64,000 bases of DNA from Diphasiastrum complanatum (GCA_029204225.1 CM055098.1:6968746-7032745); one strand, 5' to 3'; numbered from the stretch's first letter, positions 10,090 to 27,940 are shown. Program-made: numbers and translations. Notes: generated from the sequence alone by a model not told the origin.

Positions 10090-11600
10090 TTGGGACAATC
10101 AATAGCACGAAGGATAGCAAGTCAAGCACCACACCTTCCCAAATTAGCAGTTGTGCAACAAGAGGCAGAACCGAAACCAACACCAATGGATCCAATGGGC
10201 CAACCCATACCTGTCGCTCCCTTGCAAGCAGTCCGGAGAGCACCACAAATGGATATACCAAAATATGACAGATCGTCAAATCCCATCCAATTCCTCCATA
10301 TCTACGAGAAAGCTTGTGAAATCTATGGCAAACGGACACCTGCGGAGAAGTTGATGTTATTCCCCATATCCTTACTGGCAGTGGCTCAAGATTGGTTTTT
10401 CAACCTATCAGAGGAATAAAAATCTACCTGGGAAGCGGTTAAAGCGGCTCTCATTACGCGCTTTAAACCAAGAAAGTTCCTAGAAGACCCGTTTCTCCTA
10501 CTGAGCAAAGTCAAGATGGGAAAACGAGAAAGGTAGGTGGATCAAATCCTTACGATCCGAGTGCAGTGCAACCCTAACTCCCGATCACGCAGTGATCATG
10601 TGGTTCCTAGCCGAACTACCATGAAGCATCAAAAGAGAACTGAAACGACGGGAGCAGTATGCTACTCTACAAGAAGCTATGGAAGATGCCATCAGGAAAG
10701 AGAATGATTGATTTGATGATAAATATCCATCCACCCACACTCCTACTCCCTTGATCGCATCATCATCATCAAATGCATCCGCTCTATCCATAGAACTGTT
10801 GTTGGAGCAAACGACAAAATTACACAAACAGCAAATGGAGCAACTGACGGTGCAGTTTGACCAGAAACTGAAGGCCTTATAGGGAGCTGTAGCAGTAACG
10901 CCACATCAACTGGAACCAAACCAGCTGCAGTATCCTTGACGAGAAGAATGTATGGTGTTCAGTGTGCACGCAAAACCATACAACGAATGAGTGTGCACGC
11001 AAAACCATCTGAGACTGACACATAGATTCTGCCATCTGTGTAATGCAACATCGCACGATACGAGATTTTGCCCGTTTAACCCCCGGATTGTTCAACAAAA
11101 GAGAAGTCCTTATCAAACTTCTTATCCTTACCATCAAGGGGCACCCAACACAGCACCAAGGTATGGCACACCGAATCAACAACAGCGTATGGCCTTACCT
11201 GCACCACCAGGGCCAGCCAATCAACAAGTGGCCCATGTAAACCTGACAGCAGTGGAACCAGAGATGCAAATGCCACCTCAACCTGAGCAGCAGTAATGGT
11301 ACGGACCAAATGAACCATTTATGGATCCTTCCATAAATGAATACGTTGCGGCCTATGCAGCTCAAACTCAGCGTCAAGGCGGAAGAAATTACGGCTGCTA
11401 CGGATGCAGCGAAAGACACAGAATTGCAGAATGTCCCTACAAGGGACAATATACATCCTTTTGCCGATAATGTGGCTATGGACACTATTACAAGAATTGT
11501 CCATTTAAACCTGGAACCAGTGCACCTCTTAATTTCATTGCAATACAGCAACCAGCAGTTCCAATAGGGATGCCATCGTAAGGATGACAATTCCATGCTC
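10090..11600 (+). pseudogene. gypsy gag, broken by stops and frameshifts
   Basis: The first 109 codons (10090-10419) are gag: MDIPKYDRSSNPIQFLHIYE, then AQDWFFNLSEE before a stop. Sequence after the stop continues the same region (STWEAVKAALITRFKPRKFL). Further pieces at 10991-11296 and 11337-11567 lie in other frames. Near 11390-11510 two knuckles follow one another (CYGCSERHRIAEC and CGYGHYYKNC), the first preceded by a frameshift and the second containing a stop. It is homologous to the gag at 847-2045. At least two stops and several frame changes make it non-functional. Confidence 0.8.
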
Positions 11601-12070
11601 CTGTGTTAGCTGTTATGCGAGCACAGAAGAGGAAAGAAGTGGCTTCCTCACCACCACCATCGTTCACTGACAACCAACCCTCAACTTCAGTGCCATATCC
11701 AAATGTGAGGGAAGAAAGAAGGTAGTACCATAAAATAAGACACTGGGTAAAAAAAGCACAAGTGGAGGAAAAAGAGCAAGAAAGAGATAATCTCATGGAA
11801 CCTCCAGTTGGCATCGAGCGGATACCGCAAGCGGGCTCACCACGGCGCACTAATCAGAATGATCGGTTGCACCAACATGAACCACCTTTTCACATGGTGG
11901 AGCCCAAGGAACCACACACTGAAAGGCTCACGCTTTTATTGTCAAGCCGTGTTAGCTTACCACTCGGAGAACTACTGCGGATTGCGCCACAAGCAAAAAG
12001 TCTTCTAGCTGAATGGGCCAAAGTGGATGAGGAGTCAGTAGCGCCTGAGCCCATATATTGTATAGGCTAT
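11601..12070 (+). pseudogene. gypsy gag-protease linker, cut by copia insertion
   Basis: The frame beginning at 11762 reads a charged linker and then SLPLGELLRIAPQAKSLLAEW, a sequence of the type that precedes protease in this lineage. The frame runs into the copia LTR at 12071, so the protease and everything after it are missing or displaced. Confidence 0.5.
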
Positions 12071-12378
12071 TGTGAAGAATTGCCAAAAATTGGCAAATCT
12101 AGCTTGATCAAAAACCATGTAGAACTTTGTAAATATTGTGTATAATTGGGTTTCACACATGTAATGCCAAGATGACACGTGGCAACCCACTCCTAATATA
12201 GGTTAGGTCAAGTCAACGGAGTTGGTCATGTCTATTTGGTGGTCATCCCTACTTTATAGGACCTACACCTAAGTCTAAGGTGAAAATTTGACCAACTAGC
12301 TACCTACTAAGCATAATTCTAGGATTTAGGCTAGGTTTCCATTTTAGGGCAAAAAGTATGAGTTAACTTCCTTATTAA
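12071..12378 (+). repeat. Truncated 5' LTR of the deleted copia element
   Basis: TGTGAAGAATTGCC starts the LTR. It matches the 13055 copy with few changes up to cttccttattaa, after which the sequence becomes gag. The remaining half of the LTR and the primer-binding site are deleted. Confidence 0.8.
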
Positions 12379-13054
12379 GAGTGTAGGATGCTCCATGCAA
12401 AATCTAGGATGAGTTCCTTGTCTTTGCAGGATGGTGATGAGAAAGCCAATTTCTCATTCAAGGGAAAAAAGAAGACCAATGGAAAGAAGAAGCATCCAAA
12501 GGAGGTCAAAGAAGAGGATGATGCATCAAGTTCAAAGGACAAGTCAAAGCTGAAATGCTTCTTTTGTGGAAAGAAGGGACATTATGCATCTGAATGCTAC
12601 AAGAGGCTAAGAGCACAAGTGGAGGAGGACAAACAAGGGAACCTTGCAAAGGAGGAGGAGGAGGATGAAGTAGATGTATTCTTGATGGCATCTACATCCT
12701 CACCAACAAGCAATAGCAATTCAAGAGACAATTGGTGGATCGACAGTGGGGCTAGCTCCCACATGTCTTGTGAAAAGGACTTTTTCTCAATCTTACACTC
12801 TTTCAATGTTGCTAAAAAGTTTTTCTTTACTGCAAATGATGAAGACTGTAGGATAGATGGTATTGCTACCATCTCTTTGTGTCTAGAATCCTCAAAATGC
12901 ATGGATCTAGAAAATGTCCTTTATGTACCATCAATCACCAAGAATATGCTTAGTGTTGGTCTACTCTTAGAAAGTGGTCTGGATGTCCACTTTAAGCATA
13001 GTGTTTGCTTCATATTCAAGAGAGTTGTAGATAGATCAAGCTAAATTTGAGGAG
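12379..13054 (+). pseudogene. copia gag tail and protease start
   Basis: The frame (ATG at 12388, stop at 13044) shows MLHAKSRMSSLSLQ, a lysine-rich basic region, a complete zinc knuckle (CFFCGKKGHYASEC) and WWIDSGASSHMS, the protease active site. It then runs through LYVPSITKNMLSVG, typical of the protease to integrase linker. After FKHSVCFIF it jumps to sequence matching the extreme C-terminus of pol, removing about 2.7 kb. It is close to the polyprotein at 42579-46367 but keeps the zinc knuckle that the larger element lacks. Confidence 0.85.
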
Positions 13055-13722
13055 TGTGAAGAATTGCCAAAAATTGGCAAATCTAGCTTGATCAAAAACC
13101 ATGTAGAACTTTGTAAATATTGTGTATAATTGGGTTTTACACATGTAATGCCAAGATGACACGTGGAAACCCACTCCTAATATAGGTTAGGTCAAGTCAA
13201 CAGAGTTGGTTATGTCTATTTGGTGGTCATCCCTACTTTATAGGACCTACACCTAAGTTTAAGGTGAAAATTTGACCAACTAGCTACCTACCAAGCATAA
13301 CTCTAGGATCTAGGCTAGGGTTTCATTTTAGGGAAAGAAGTGTGAGTTAACTTCCTTACTAAATTCTGGAAATCCACCTAACTTCAAGAAGGAAGTCGAC
13401 TTTGCTATGTATTCCAAGCTCCCATAGTGAGAAGATAGAAAAATTTTGGAACTCATTGGCAATCTCAAGCTAGTTCACTATGTACATTGAGTTTTTGTGA
13501 TCCAAATGAAACCAAATCAATTTCTACTTGTTTCTCAGGTTGAAGGCCGTACTACAGCCTATAGTACACATGTGTGGGCTCGGATTTCAATGTTGATCAA
13601 TGCTTTTGATTGTTAATGCTTCTTGTTTGTCAAATTGCCAATCTAGATCAACTTTTTTGTGTCTAGTTTTTTGATAGATTGTTAAGCAAGCATCCAATCA
13701 CTCTAAGGGGGTGCAAAGGTTG
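13055..13722 (+). repeat. 3' LTR of the deleted copia element
   Basis: It begins TGTGAAGAATTGCC after a purine tract and shares its first 310 bp with the left copy. Near 13545-13580 it has ggccgtactacagcc followed by CACATGTGTGG, the module also seen in the LTRs at 41.9 and 47.3 kb. The exact right end is unclear (about 13722). Confidence 0.7.
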
Positions 13723-19389
<5,667 letters not shown>

Positions 19390-19872
19390 GTAAATTTTTT
19401 GCTGCAAGTTTCTTCTATTCATGATCCAACAAAATGGTAGCACATGGTGTGCTACACTTTTTAATATGCCACTATACAATTTTTTAAGAATGATAATTGT
19501 GGTTTGATGCATACTTACAAATTTGACTATCCATCAAATTCTAAATAGGTCCATCACAAAATACTTTGTTATTTAATAGATATAGGTTTACTTTTAATAA
19601 AAAAAAACTGTTCTTGAAGTTGTAAAAGTTAGCATGCCGGCATGCTAGCTTGCAAATTTTTTATTTTAAAAAAATAGAGTATTTTTTATTGCAGGATGCA
19701 AAAAAAAAACTATATGAAATTTTTTTACTTTGTGAAACTTTTAACTATGTACCAAACCACATTTCTAATAATAAACATTGAAGTAGTAGCATAAAAATGG
19801 TGGCACACCATGTGCTTTCTTTTTGTTGAATGACGACAAGAAAAAAACTCACAAAACTCACAAAAAATTTAC
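19390..19872. mobile_element. Foldback (snap-back) MITE-like element, about 480 bp
   Basis: The two ends are inverted copies over at least 130 bp. On the left, taaattttttg, then agcacatggtgtgc at about 19440-19455, then tgtggtttgatgcatac. On the right the same words occur in reverse complement (gcacaccatgtgct at about 19804-19818, gtaccaaaccaca before it, caaaaaattta at the end). The inverted similarity continues in diverged form to the middle, where tagcatgccggcatgcta at 19630-19647 is a perfect 18-bp palindrome at the centre. No coding capacity. Target duplication not clear. Confidence 0.65.
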
Positions 19873-20145
19873 TTGAAAAATGCCAAGGCCCAAAACTATC
19901 TTCATAGTTGTCATTTTTCACCATTCATATGGAATAAGTACATCGTTTTTTTTTGGCTTACCAAGAACATATTGTGAATCAACAAATTATCCGACCAAGG
20001 TTATCTTGTTCAACTCTAAGAAATGTATCATCTTAGACCATGAGTCCAAGGAAAAATTGAAAGCCATTGGACCATGAGCATGAATTCATTTTTAGTGAAG
20101 GTTCTAAAGATACCAAGCTATGGCATCAAAATTGACACCTGAATT

Positions 20146-20206
20146 CTAGAGCTACCTTGTATATGCATAATTGGTTAAGATTTATCCATATACAAGGTAG
20201 CTCTAG
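20146..20206. repeat. Perfect 20-bp inverted repeat hairpin
   Basis: ctagagctaccttgtatatg at 20146-20165 is exactly inverted at 20187-20206, with a 21-base loop. It lies about 220 bp beyond the 3' end of the aspartic protease gene. It could be a mini-element or part of a transcript end; the sequence does not decide. Confidence 0.8.
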
Positions 20207-20430
20207 CATGGTTAAGATATGCATAATTGTAACATGCTTAGCTATTTTCATTTATCTTCATTTCACAAATCAAAGAAAGGAGAGAAGATGAAATAATTAG
20301 CTTTGAAAAGGTCAAACTTGATTTTGAGCTTCTAGTGAGTGCTAGTCACCATACCACCACCACTACTAATGTCAATGAAAAAGGACGGAGAGCTATAAGC
20401 TGGCACTTAAAAGACCAACAAGCAGTAGCA

Positions 20431-21906
20431 TTATGGGGATGAGAAACTGGAAGTGTAGCTGCAGTCTTTGGAGGCAAATACTAGCTCTGAATTCACGTTG
20501 TCGTAGAGAACCTCAAAATTCTGATGGTAGATATTACCGATTATAGTTGACTCTGACATATTGTCTATCATGTTCAAACAAGTAATGTTATGGCTAATAG
20601 GAATGATATAATTCTCCTTCGGAAGGTACATGATTGCATTCTCAAAATGTAGGGTTAACTCTGGAAAATTATACTTTATGTGCCCGCGTACATTCACGCA
20701 CAACTCTAGTCCTACTTTGGAGCCATTTGCTGGAGGGAGATCTGAAGTTGCTTGTATGAAAGCCTTTGCCAATAGAGCAAACATACTTGTACCAACATAT
20801 GTATATGTGCTGCCCGAGTCTATGAATGTGCTATGATATAGTGAGATGTTTTGAGGAGGAAAATATACTGTAACATTCCCGAGGGTAATTGCTAGCAAAT
20901 TCAAGAAGTAAAATTCATCTGTCACATTGGTGAACATGAGCGGAGTTGTTTGCACTGTAGCTCCATGAAGCTGAGCTATGGTACCAAACTTTAATGAGCT
21001 TGTGCGATTATTGGCATTGTAATATGGCACCAAACAGTATGAAAACCTATTGGGCATGACCTTAGCAAGTTGTGATGGAAGAGAGAAGGGACTTCTATCC
21101 ATTCCCACTGTACCTTGAAAATCCTCTTGGCCTGAAAGATGATTTCCACATCCAAATAGATAATTTTTGAATTCTTGAATCGTTCCATTCAATGATATCA
21201 TGGTGAGAGTGTCATATGCTAAGTTGCCTGAGAGGCTAGAGCCATCTCCATACATGTATTTGAAGATACAAACACCCTTGTGGCATCCAGCGTGACATGT
21301 GTGGCATCCAACGTGACATGTGTGAGATGTACAAGGAAGAGCTTTGTAGGTCAAAGAGCTGCTAGAATTGAAGCTAGGCACATCAATTCCCTTATAATGG
21401 CGATCCTTGCATCCCACCCAGGTTAAGCTGCTCCCTGTGTCCATAAGGATCTGCAACTCGGTGGGCGGACTTCCCAATCTCACCATCATCAAATAGGCCC
21501 CATTAATGTCATATGTTATAGATGATTCCAATGTCGTTGCATTCTCATAATTTTTTTCAGTCAAAGCTTTGAGTTTGGCCAAAAGAAAGATAGCTCTCTT
21601 GTGGCCTCTAATCCTAGCTTCATCCAACCTCTCGTGCAAAGGTGCATTTTCTCTTGAGAATCTCAAGGATGAATGCTCATGATCAAAGTGCATCAATCGA
21701 CTTGTCATACTACCGATTTGAAAATTATTCAAGTTCTCAACAACTACTAATTTATCATTAGAAAATGTCAAGCTATTTGTTGCCCCTGCACCTGCACCTA
21801 CGCCATGCAACAAGACTAGACATGCACAATGAGTGAGGAGGAAGATTTGGATCAATGTTTGGAACTTGGGTGAGACAACCAGCTCCATCAAGAGCAACAT
21901 CACCAA
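20431..21906 (-). CDS. Pepsin-family (A1) aspartic protease, nucellin/CND41-like
   Basis: A single open frame of 491 aa, typical length for plant atypical aspartic proteases. A hydrophobic stretch at about 17-42 suggests a signal peptide. A propeptide region follows to about 130. YLMMVRLGSPP leads into the first active site DTGS (156-159), with WVGC after it. YMYGDGSS (218-224) is the flap, with the usual Tyr. The second active site is DSGS (363-366). Many cysteines and N-x-S/T sites fit a secreted or vacuolar protein. An unusual repeat HTCHVGC-HTCHAGC lies at about 195-208. No introns are seen. A TATA-like tttatatcc lies about 50 bases upstream on the minus strand. Substrate unknown. Confidence 0.9.
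   Translation of the reverse strand: MVMLLLMELVVSPKFQTLIQIFLLTHCACLVLLHGVGAGAGATNSLTFSNDKLVVVENLNNFQIGSMTSRLMHFDHEHSSLRFSRENAPLHERLDEARIRGHKRAIFLLAKLKALTEKNYENATTLESSITYDINGAYLMMVRLGSPPTELQILMDTGSSLTWVGCKDRHYKGIDVPSFNSSSSLTYKALPCTSHTCHVGCHTCHAGCHKGVCIFKYMYGDGSSLSGNLAYDTLTMISLNGTIQEFKNYLFGCGNHLSGQEDFQGTVGMDRSPFSLPSQLAKVMPNRFSYCLVPYYNANNRTSSLKFGTIAQLHGATVQTTPLMFTNVTDEFYFLNLLAITLGNVTVYFPPQNISLYHSTFIDSGSTYTYVGTSMFALLAKAFIQATSDLPPANGSKVGLELCVNVRGHIKYNFPELTLHFENAIMYLPKENYIIPISHNITCLNMIDNMSESTIIGNIYHQNFEVLYDNVNSELVFASKDCSYTSSFSSP
21281..21322 (-). repeat. 21-bp tandem duplication inside the protease gene
   Basis: Two adjacent 21-bp units differing at one base encode HTCHVGC and HTCHAGC. In-frame expansion adds Cys and His residues between the first catalytic lobe strand and the flap. 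Confidence 0.85.
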
Positions 21907-22065
21907 GACCAGGAAAGTTGTAAAGTAGTGGTACTAAATTATCATGGAGAAGGATATAAAATTCTTGGCTTTTGCAGACCCAAGGAGCTAATATATGTGC
22001 GAGTAGAGTTGTACTAAAATATGATAGACAGGGAGAGAAAATGCTATTCTGGGGTTCTCTTCAAA

Positions 22066-22163
22066 CTTGTGGATGTAATATATGAATGGAATATATGGTG
22101 TATGGATTGTAACACTTGTGGATGTAATATATGTATGGAATATATGGTGTATGGATTGTCACC
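22066..22163. repeat. Two-copy 49-bp tandem repeat
   Basis: cttgtggatgtaatatat followed by a conserved 31-base remainder occurs twice head to tail with about two differences. Confidence 0.85.
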
Positions 22164-23415
22164 CTACCATTTACCTAAATCGTATGTCTGGAGAGCGGCA
22201 AAAATAGAAACATGTACAAACAATTACATCACATACACATCAATTTCATGAAAGATTCCTTGCATAACTAAACTATGTGAGCCAATTCTACTAGTTTATA
22301 GGGTGATTGCGGTTAGGTGACTAAAAAAAATACCATGAAAACTAATTGTACAACAAATACATCTCAAAGTCATTATATTGTCTCCATGTAGTAGAAAATG
22401 GATGTACACCAATGATAATTAAGAAGTTGTTTTCATCTACATATATATGGTATTACTAAGAGAGTAAAGACTTATGGCATGATGAGGTGAGGTGGTATTC
22501 GTAAATCAACTGCTTAGTTATGTTAGTAGTGATGCATAATCAGAGCTAATAGACTTGAATGTCTTCTCCCCTCCTTATCTGGTAATTACTATCACCACAT
22601 TGTGGCCGGCTCATGCAATGTGGCAACTTTCCCATATGTGCATTCTTTTAACTTATGTATCACAAAATGGAATCAAACAACCTTGTGAATCTAGGATCTA
22701 CTCAATGTGATGTATTATATTCCATTTGCGACCTCTCATTGATCATTGTTGGAATGTCTTGACTTTTTACTAGTATTACCTGTATATGTTTAAGTTTTAA
22801 ATTATGCAAACAAATTAAGTTGTCCAATTTCCTAGTGAATTTTGATTTCCTAGGATTTGGACATGATGAGGCTCTAGAGTCATTTTCTTGGAATCATTTG
22901 AAAATAAGTCACGCACGGTAGGTGTATTGACTCTAAACTCTATCCATATCTAGTCATCATGTGGAGCATCTGATATTCATATTATTGGCCTTATAGAATC
23001 TTCTATATTGATCCTCTAAATCCTATGGAAAGGACAACAAGAAGATTCTACACAAACCATTTGTTAGGAGCCCATGAAATAAATTTTGGCAGTGCTCAAT
23101 TTGATAGTTATTCCCTTATCAAGAACATTTGTTTCCAATATAAGGTAGGTATTACATAAGTAAAAACAATAGAGACTATACATATTCATGGTTAGAAGTT
23201 ATAAGTTATAGGTTACAGAATTGAGAATCGACCCATTTTAATTGAGAAATTTTGTTTAGTGGTCCGTTCACAAGTCTGTCAAAAATATGCTCCCAAGAAG
23301 CTACAATGTCCCACCTCTCCTTCCTTATCATGGATGCCTCCTAGGACAACAATTTTGGCTCATGTTCTTTCCTCTAGTGATACAACAAAGCAATATGCCA
23401 AATGCTTTAGCAAAA
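22164..23415. other. Intergenic with one dispersed repeat copy
   Basis: No gene. About 22263-22330 (aactaaactatgtgagccaa and following 50 bases) recurs with changes at 24049-24118. Confidence 0.45.
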
Positions 23416-23842
23416 AACCAACCACATTGCCACCTTGAACTCTAGTGTTGTCAGGTTATGGAAGCTTGGTTGTAGCCAAGAAGTTGATAAGCAAGAATTC
23501 CATCAGCTCATAATTCTAGGCCACGGGTGAAGTATAGAAACCAACGACATTCCATCAGCTCATAATTCTAGGCCATGGGTGAAGCATAGAAACCAACGAC
23601 ATTACCACCTTGAACTCTTGTGTTGTCAAGCTATGAAAGCTTGGTAGCAACCAAGAAGTTGCATAAGCAAGAATTTCATCGGCTCCTAATTGTAGGCCAT
23701 GGGTGAAGTATAGAAACCAACCACATTGCCACCTTGAATTCTAGTGTTTGTCAAGTTATGGAAGCTTGGTAGTAGCCAAGAACTCGCATAAGCATAGTTT
23801 CCATTGGTTCATAATTGTAGGCTATGAGTGAAGTATAGATTT
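23416..23842. repeat. Degenerate tandem repeat, units of about 125 bp
   Basis: Units beginning aaccaaccacattgccacc start at about 23416, 23591 and 23715. The first unit carries an internal 52-bp duplication (23500-23551 repeated at 23552-23603). Non-coding. Confidence 0.8.
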
Positions 23843-23867
23843 TCCCTCATGAATTTTTACGTCAAGA

Positions 23868-24292
23868 ATTTGTAGCAAGAAATAGATTTGTGGTAAGAAA
23901 TTGATTCCTTAATATTATGTAGGGCATATCAGATACAATTTAATATGATTTTTTGAAATAGAAATTCCAAATAGGAGAAGCACATTCATGTTCAATCAAG
24001 CAAGTCCTTCAAAGTGCCACTCGATACTTGCATCAGGATTGAATTAACTAAACTATGTGAGCCAATTATAGTAATTGATAGGGTGATTACGGTTAGGCGA
24101 CGAAAATCCATACCATAGAATTTGCAGCAGAAAATGAATTTGTGGAAAGAAATTGATTCTTTAAGTTTATGGAGGGCAAATCAAATACAATTCAATACAA
24201 TTTTTTGAAATAGAAATTCCAAATAGAAGAAGCACATTCATGTTCTATTAAGCAATTCCTACAAGTCCTTCAAAGTGTCACTCGATACTTGT
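23868..24292. repeat. Diverged direct duplication of about 170 bp
   Basis: The sequence at about 23868-24032 (gaatttgtagcaagaaat through actcgatacttg) is repeated at 24119-24292 with scattered changes; the dispersed repeat at 24049-24118 lies between the copies. Confidence 0.75.
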
Positions 24293-26439
24293 GTGGTAGT
24301 CTAGTCATTATAGATTTCCATGTTAATGGTAAAAATGTGTTGTATAAAAGGTATATCATTCCCCCATATAGAGACAAGTCTTCTCTTTTGGATTATAAGT
24401 GTAAAATGGATATTTTTGGAGGCAAAGTATGTGATATTCCAAGTTGAATACCACCATGGAAAGGTTGGTTATACACAGATATTGGTTTAAATTGGCATCG
24501 AGTAACACCAATGTGAGACGATGTGATTCAAGAATTCAGAATGAAGAGGGTACTATATCTTTCAGACAACAAGATAAACAGTAAGCAACCTTTCTTACAA
24601 AGACAAGCATATGGATTTCAATAGTGCAAAATTCAATTGGCAATTGATTCATAGATGATTAGTTCTTTATCACTGACTAGCAAACGGATCAGAACAACAA
24701 ACAAGCTCTTTATCCAAGTACATTGTTCTCGTTCAAAAAGTGAATGCCACATTCTGAATTGTGAATGTTCTTCAGCTTTGAAATTGTTTAGATGTTAACA
24801 TGTAAAATCCAAGTTATGAAACTAAAATTCAGTACAGAATGATGAGTTTTGCCACAAATGAGTTACATTGGTTCTCAAAGTGTGTTGGATCGAAGATCAA
24901 ATATAATGTTGTAACAAACAAAGAACAATAGTAGCAAAAAGCTAGCATAACGCTTATGTCTTCTTTATTGATGGTCAGCCATCTGTGTAAGTACAATGAG
25001 ACAATAACACTCTCTATATAGAGTCACACAAGAGGCTAATGCGTCGCTTACCAATAGTAAAAAAGCGGTTGGCTAAAAGCTGTGAGTTGTTCTGATTATG
25101 AGAAAATGAAATTTTAAAATTGCAATAGGCCTTGACATGTATTTAGGCCTTATTGCATATATACATGGTACAGAAATTCAAAAATTATCACTATGTAGAA
25201 GATAATTGGATCATGTGGAAAATGTATGCCTCCACACATCTCCTTCCTCAGTTGTGAAGTGGCTGGCGAATAAGTATTTACATCTTCGTGGCTCGCTTTC
25301 TAGTAACTGGCTTTTTGTGAAAGACTGCCTTAGCGCTAGTAGTAATTTCTTCATCAACCTGCTCCACTATTTTTCCAACTGTCTTCATATAATAATCATT
25401 CATTGTGATGTAGTCTTCGTTGATTGCAAGGCCTGGATATCCGCCCATGCCATTGTTTCCCAATGGACCAATTGGTACAGTGATCAGTGTATTATTCACA
25501 AGATGGTCATACCAACTAGCTTCAGTTAGTATTTCAGAGATTTCAACAGACGGTAATATGAGGGATAGGGTCTCATAGGTATGCTGGGTGCGATATTTAT
25601 TATGTATAGATGTCGAGTTGATAAGATGGCATAGGAAATGAGGGAAGCAAGATTCAGATAATTATATGTATAATAAGACTTGGTAAATGGATTTGTGGAT
25701 CGGAGAAGATTTTGTTCTTTTACTTCCTTTGGGTACTAAAAGTAATTTACTTCCCAATCTGTGTATATTGGCCACAGATTAGGGAAAGTAGGAATATCAT
25801 CAGAAATGGCAGATATAGCACTGGAGCTTGGATTAATTCCATGGATATCAAAAAGATTTATAATATCTAGTTTATTCAACTGCTCATCGAGTACAAGTAG
25901 AATATTGTTTCAATTTTTCTGAGATATTCTAGAATGTACATGGGTAGACATCCAGTAATAATATGGACATACTCAGCTTGGACATTGAACTGATTTTGTA
26001 CAGTTGCCAGGGCTAGGATACCTTTCTGGCAAGTTGATAATTTAGCCCAATTTTTTTTAAGTTGGAATAAGTCATTTCCCATTGTTCTTTTGTATAACCA
26101 AAACAAAGAAATCAAAGCATGTTCATAGGAATTTCACTCAAGACAATAGCCATGAACAAGGAGCTTCCAAATTGCCAATAAATCGTGGAGGATCTTCTTG
26201 ATTCATGCAAGAAAAATGGAAATACAATAAAAAGCTCCCTCGCAAGAGAGGGGGGCCCTTAAATAAGCGCCCATGTGGAGCCTAAGTGGAGGTCACCATC
26301 AAAAGTTGGCTCACATTTGCTTACACATATGGTAAAAGCATCTTTTATCAACCAAAAGGTAAGCCTATTTTTCCTTTTCAAAGTGCACACAACGAAAGCA
26401 TGGTCGGCCCATAACCCACATATCCTAAGATCGAAACCT
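24293..26439. other. Intergenic, no gene supported
   Basis: Short open frames near 25278-25499 and 25876-26115 on the minus strand have ordinary composition but no recognised motif and no support as exons. Confidence 0.35.
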
Positions 26440-26452
26440 GGCTTTGATACCA
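26440..26452 (-). other. Primer-binding-site-like sequence of a copia element
   Basis: On the minus strand TGGTATCAAAGCC resembles the tRNA-iMet primer site with one change. The adjoining sequence to the right (tgtaaaggcc from 26454) may be the remains of its LTR. No coding sequence of the element survives beside it. Confidence 0.4.
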
Positions 26453-26453
26453 A

Positions 26454-27343
<890 letters not shown>

Positions 27344-27539
27344 ATCAGAGTATTGTCTTAGATAGATAATCTAGATGCAAGCATTTTCTAACATGTACAT
27401 ACTTTCAAACTAATTGAATTCGTTCCAGTATATATTGTGCATTCATGTCATGTCATATTGCTTGCATGATTTTATGTTTCATCTAAGTTAAGGTTTGCAG
27501 ATAAAAATTTGTAGATTGAATCATTTTATGACTGATATT

Positions 27540-27940
27540 GGTATCCAACTGATCCAAGGTCAATCACGGAGAAATACTTGGCTCCATTTAGACGATCCAT
27601 TAGATCATCCATCCTAGGTAAAGGATATATGTTCTTGAATCAGATGGTTAACTTATTTAATTTTTTGAAATTGCCACACAAACGTGTGCCTCCATCCTTT
27701 TTACTAACCAAAAGGATTGGTGCTCCCAAGAGGACTACTAGGCCAAATGTGGCCCATCCTAAGAAATTCCAGCAACTACTTAAAAATTTCATCCTCTTCC
27801 TTAACATTAACCTTGTATGGAGAAAGAGATACATGTGGGAGGCAAGCCATCAAGTAGTTATTCATGAAAAATATTTTTAATCTTTTGCCTAAGTTTGTTA
27901 AATACCCTACCTTCAGGTGAGTTAACACTTAAAGGGTTAT
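27540..27940 (-). pseudogene. Ty3/gypsy reverse transcriptase N-terminal fragment
   Basis: The minus strand reads LLGAPILLVSKKDGGTRLCG, then KKLNKLTI, and in another frame [20 protein letters not shown] and VIDL. These are the first conserved blocks of gypsy RT up to the first catalytic aspartate. About 27840-27940 gives LLDGLPP in the upstream linker with stops. It is a short orphan of a different gypsy lineage from those at the window start. Confidence 0.8.

Larger units (their letters stand above)
7920..12070 (+). mobile_element. Tat/Athila-like Ty3/gypsy element, 3' truncated
   Basis: A plus-strand element begins with an LTR at 7920, has a tRNA-Asp type primer site at 8794-8811, a 1.3 kb repetitive leader, and gag from 10090. 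It is interrupted at 12071 by a copia insertion. No protease, RT, integrase or 3' LTR copy was found beyond it, so the element is truncated. Its 5' end sits inside the gag of the minus-strand copia derivative, which makes it the younger of the two. Confidence 0.75.
12071..13722 (+). mobile_element. copia element with two internal deletions
   Basis: Two direct copies of a copia LTR flank a short internal region. The left LTR is cut at 12378, where it joins gag directly. The right LTR starts at 13055 after a polypurine tract (aatttgaggag). Only the gag tail, zinc knuckle and protease start remain; integrase, RT, RNase H, primer site and gag N-terminus are gone. GCTAT precedes the left LTR (12066-12070) and recurs at 13723-13727, a possible target duplication, but the right LTR then ends in TTG rather than CA, so this end is uncertain. 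Confidence 0.75.

Noticed and set aside
25278-25499. Short minus-strand ORF that might be an exon
   Set aside because: No family recognised, no splice context, isolated.
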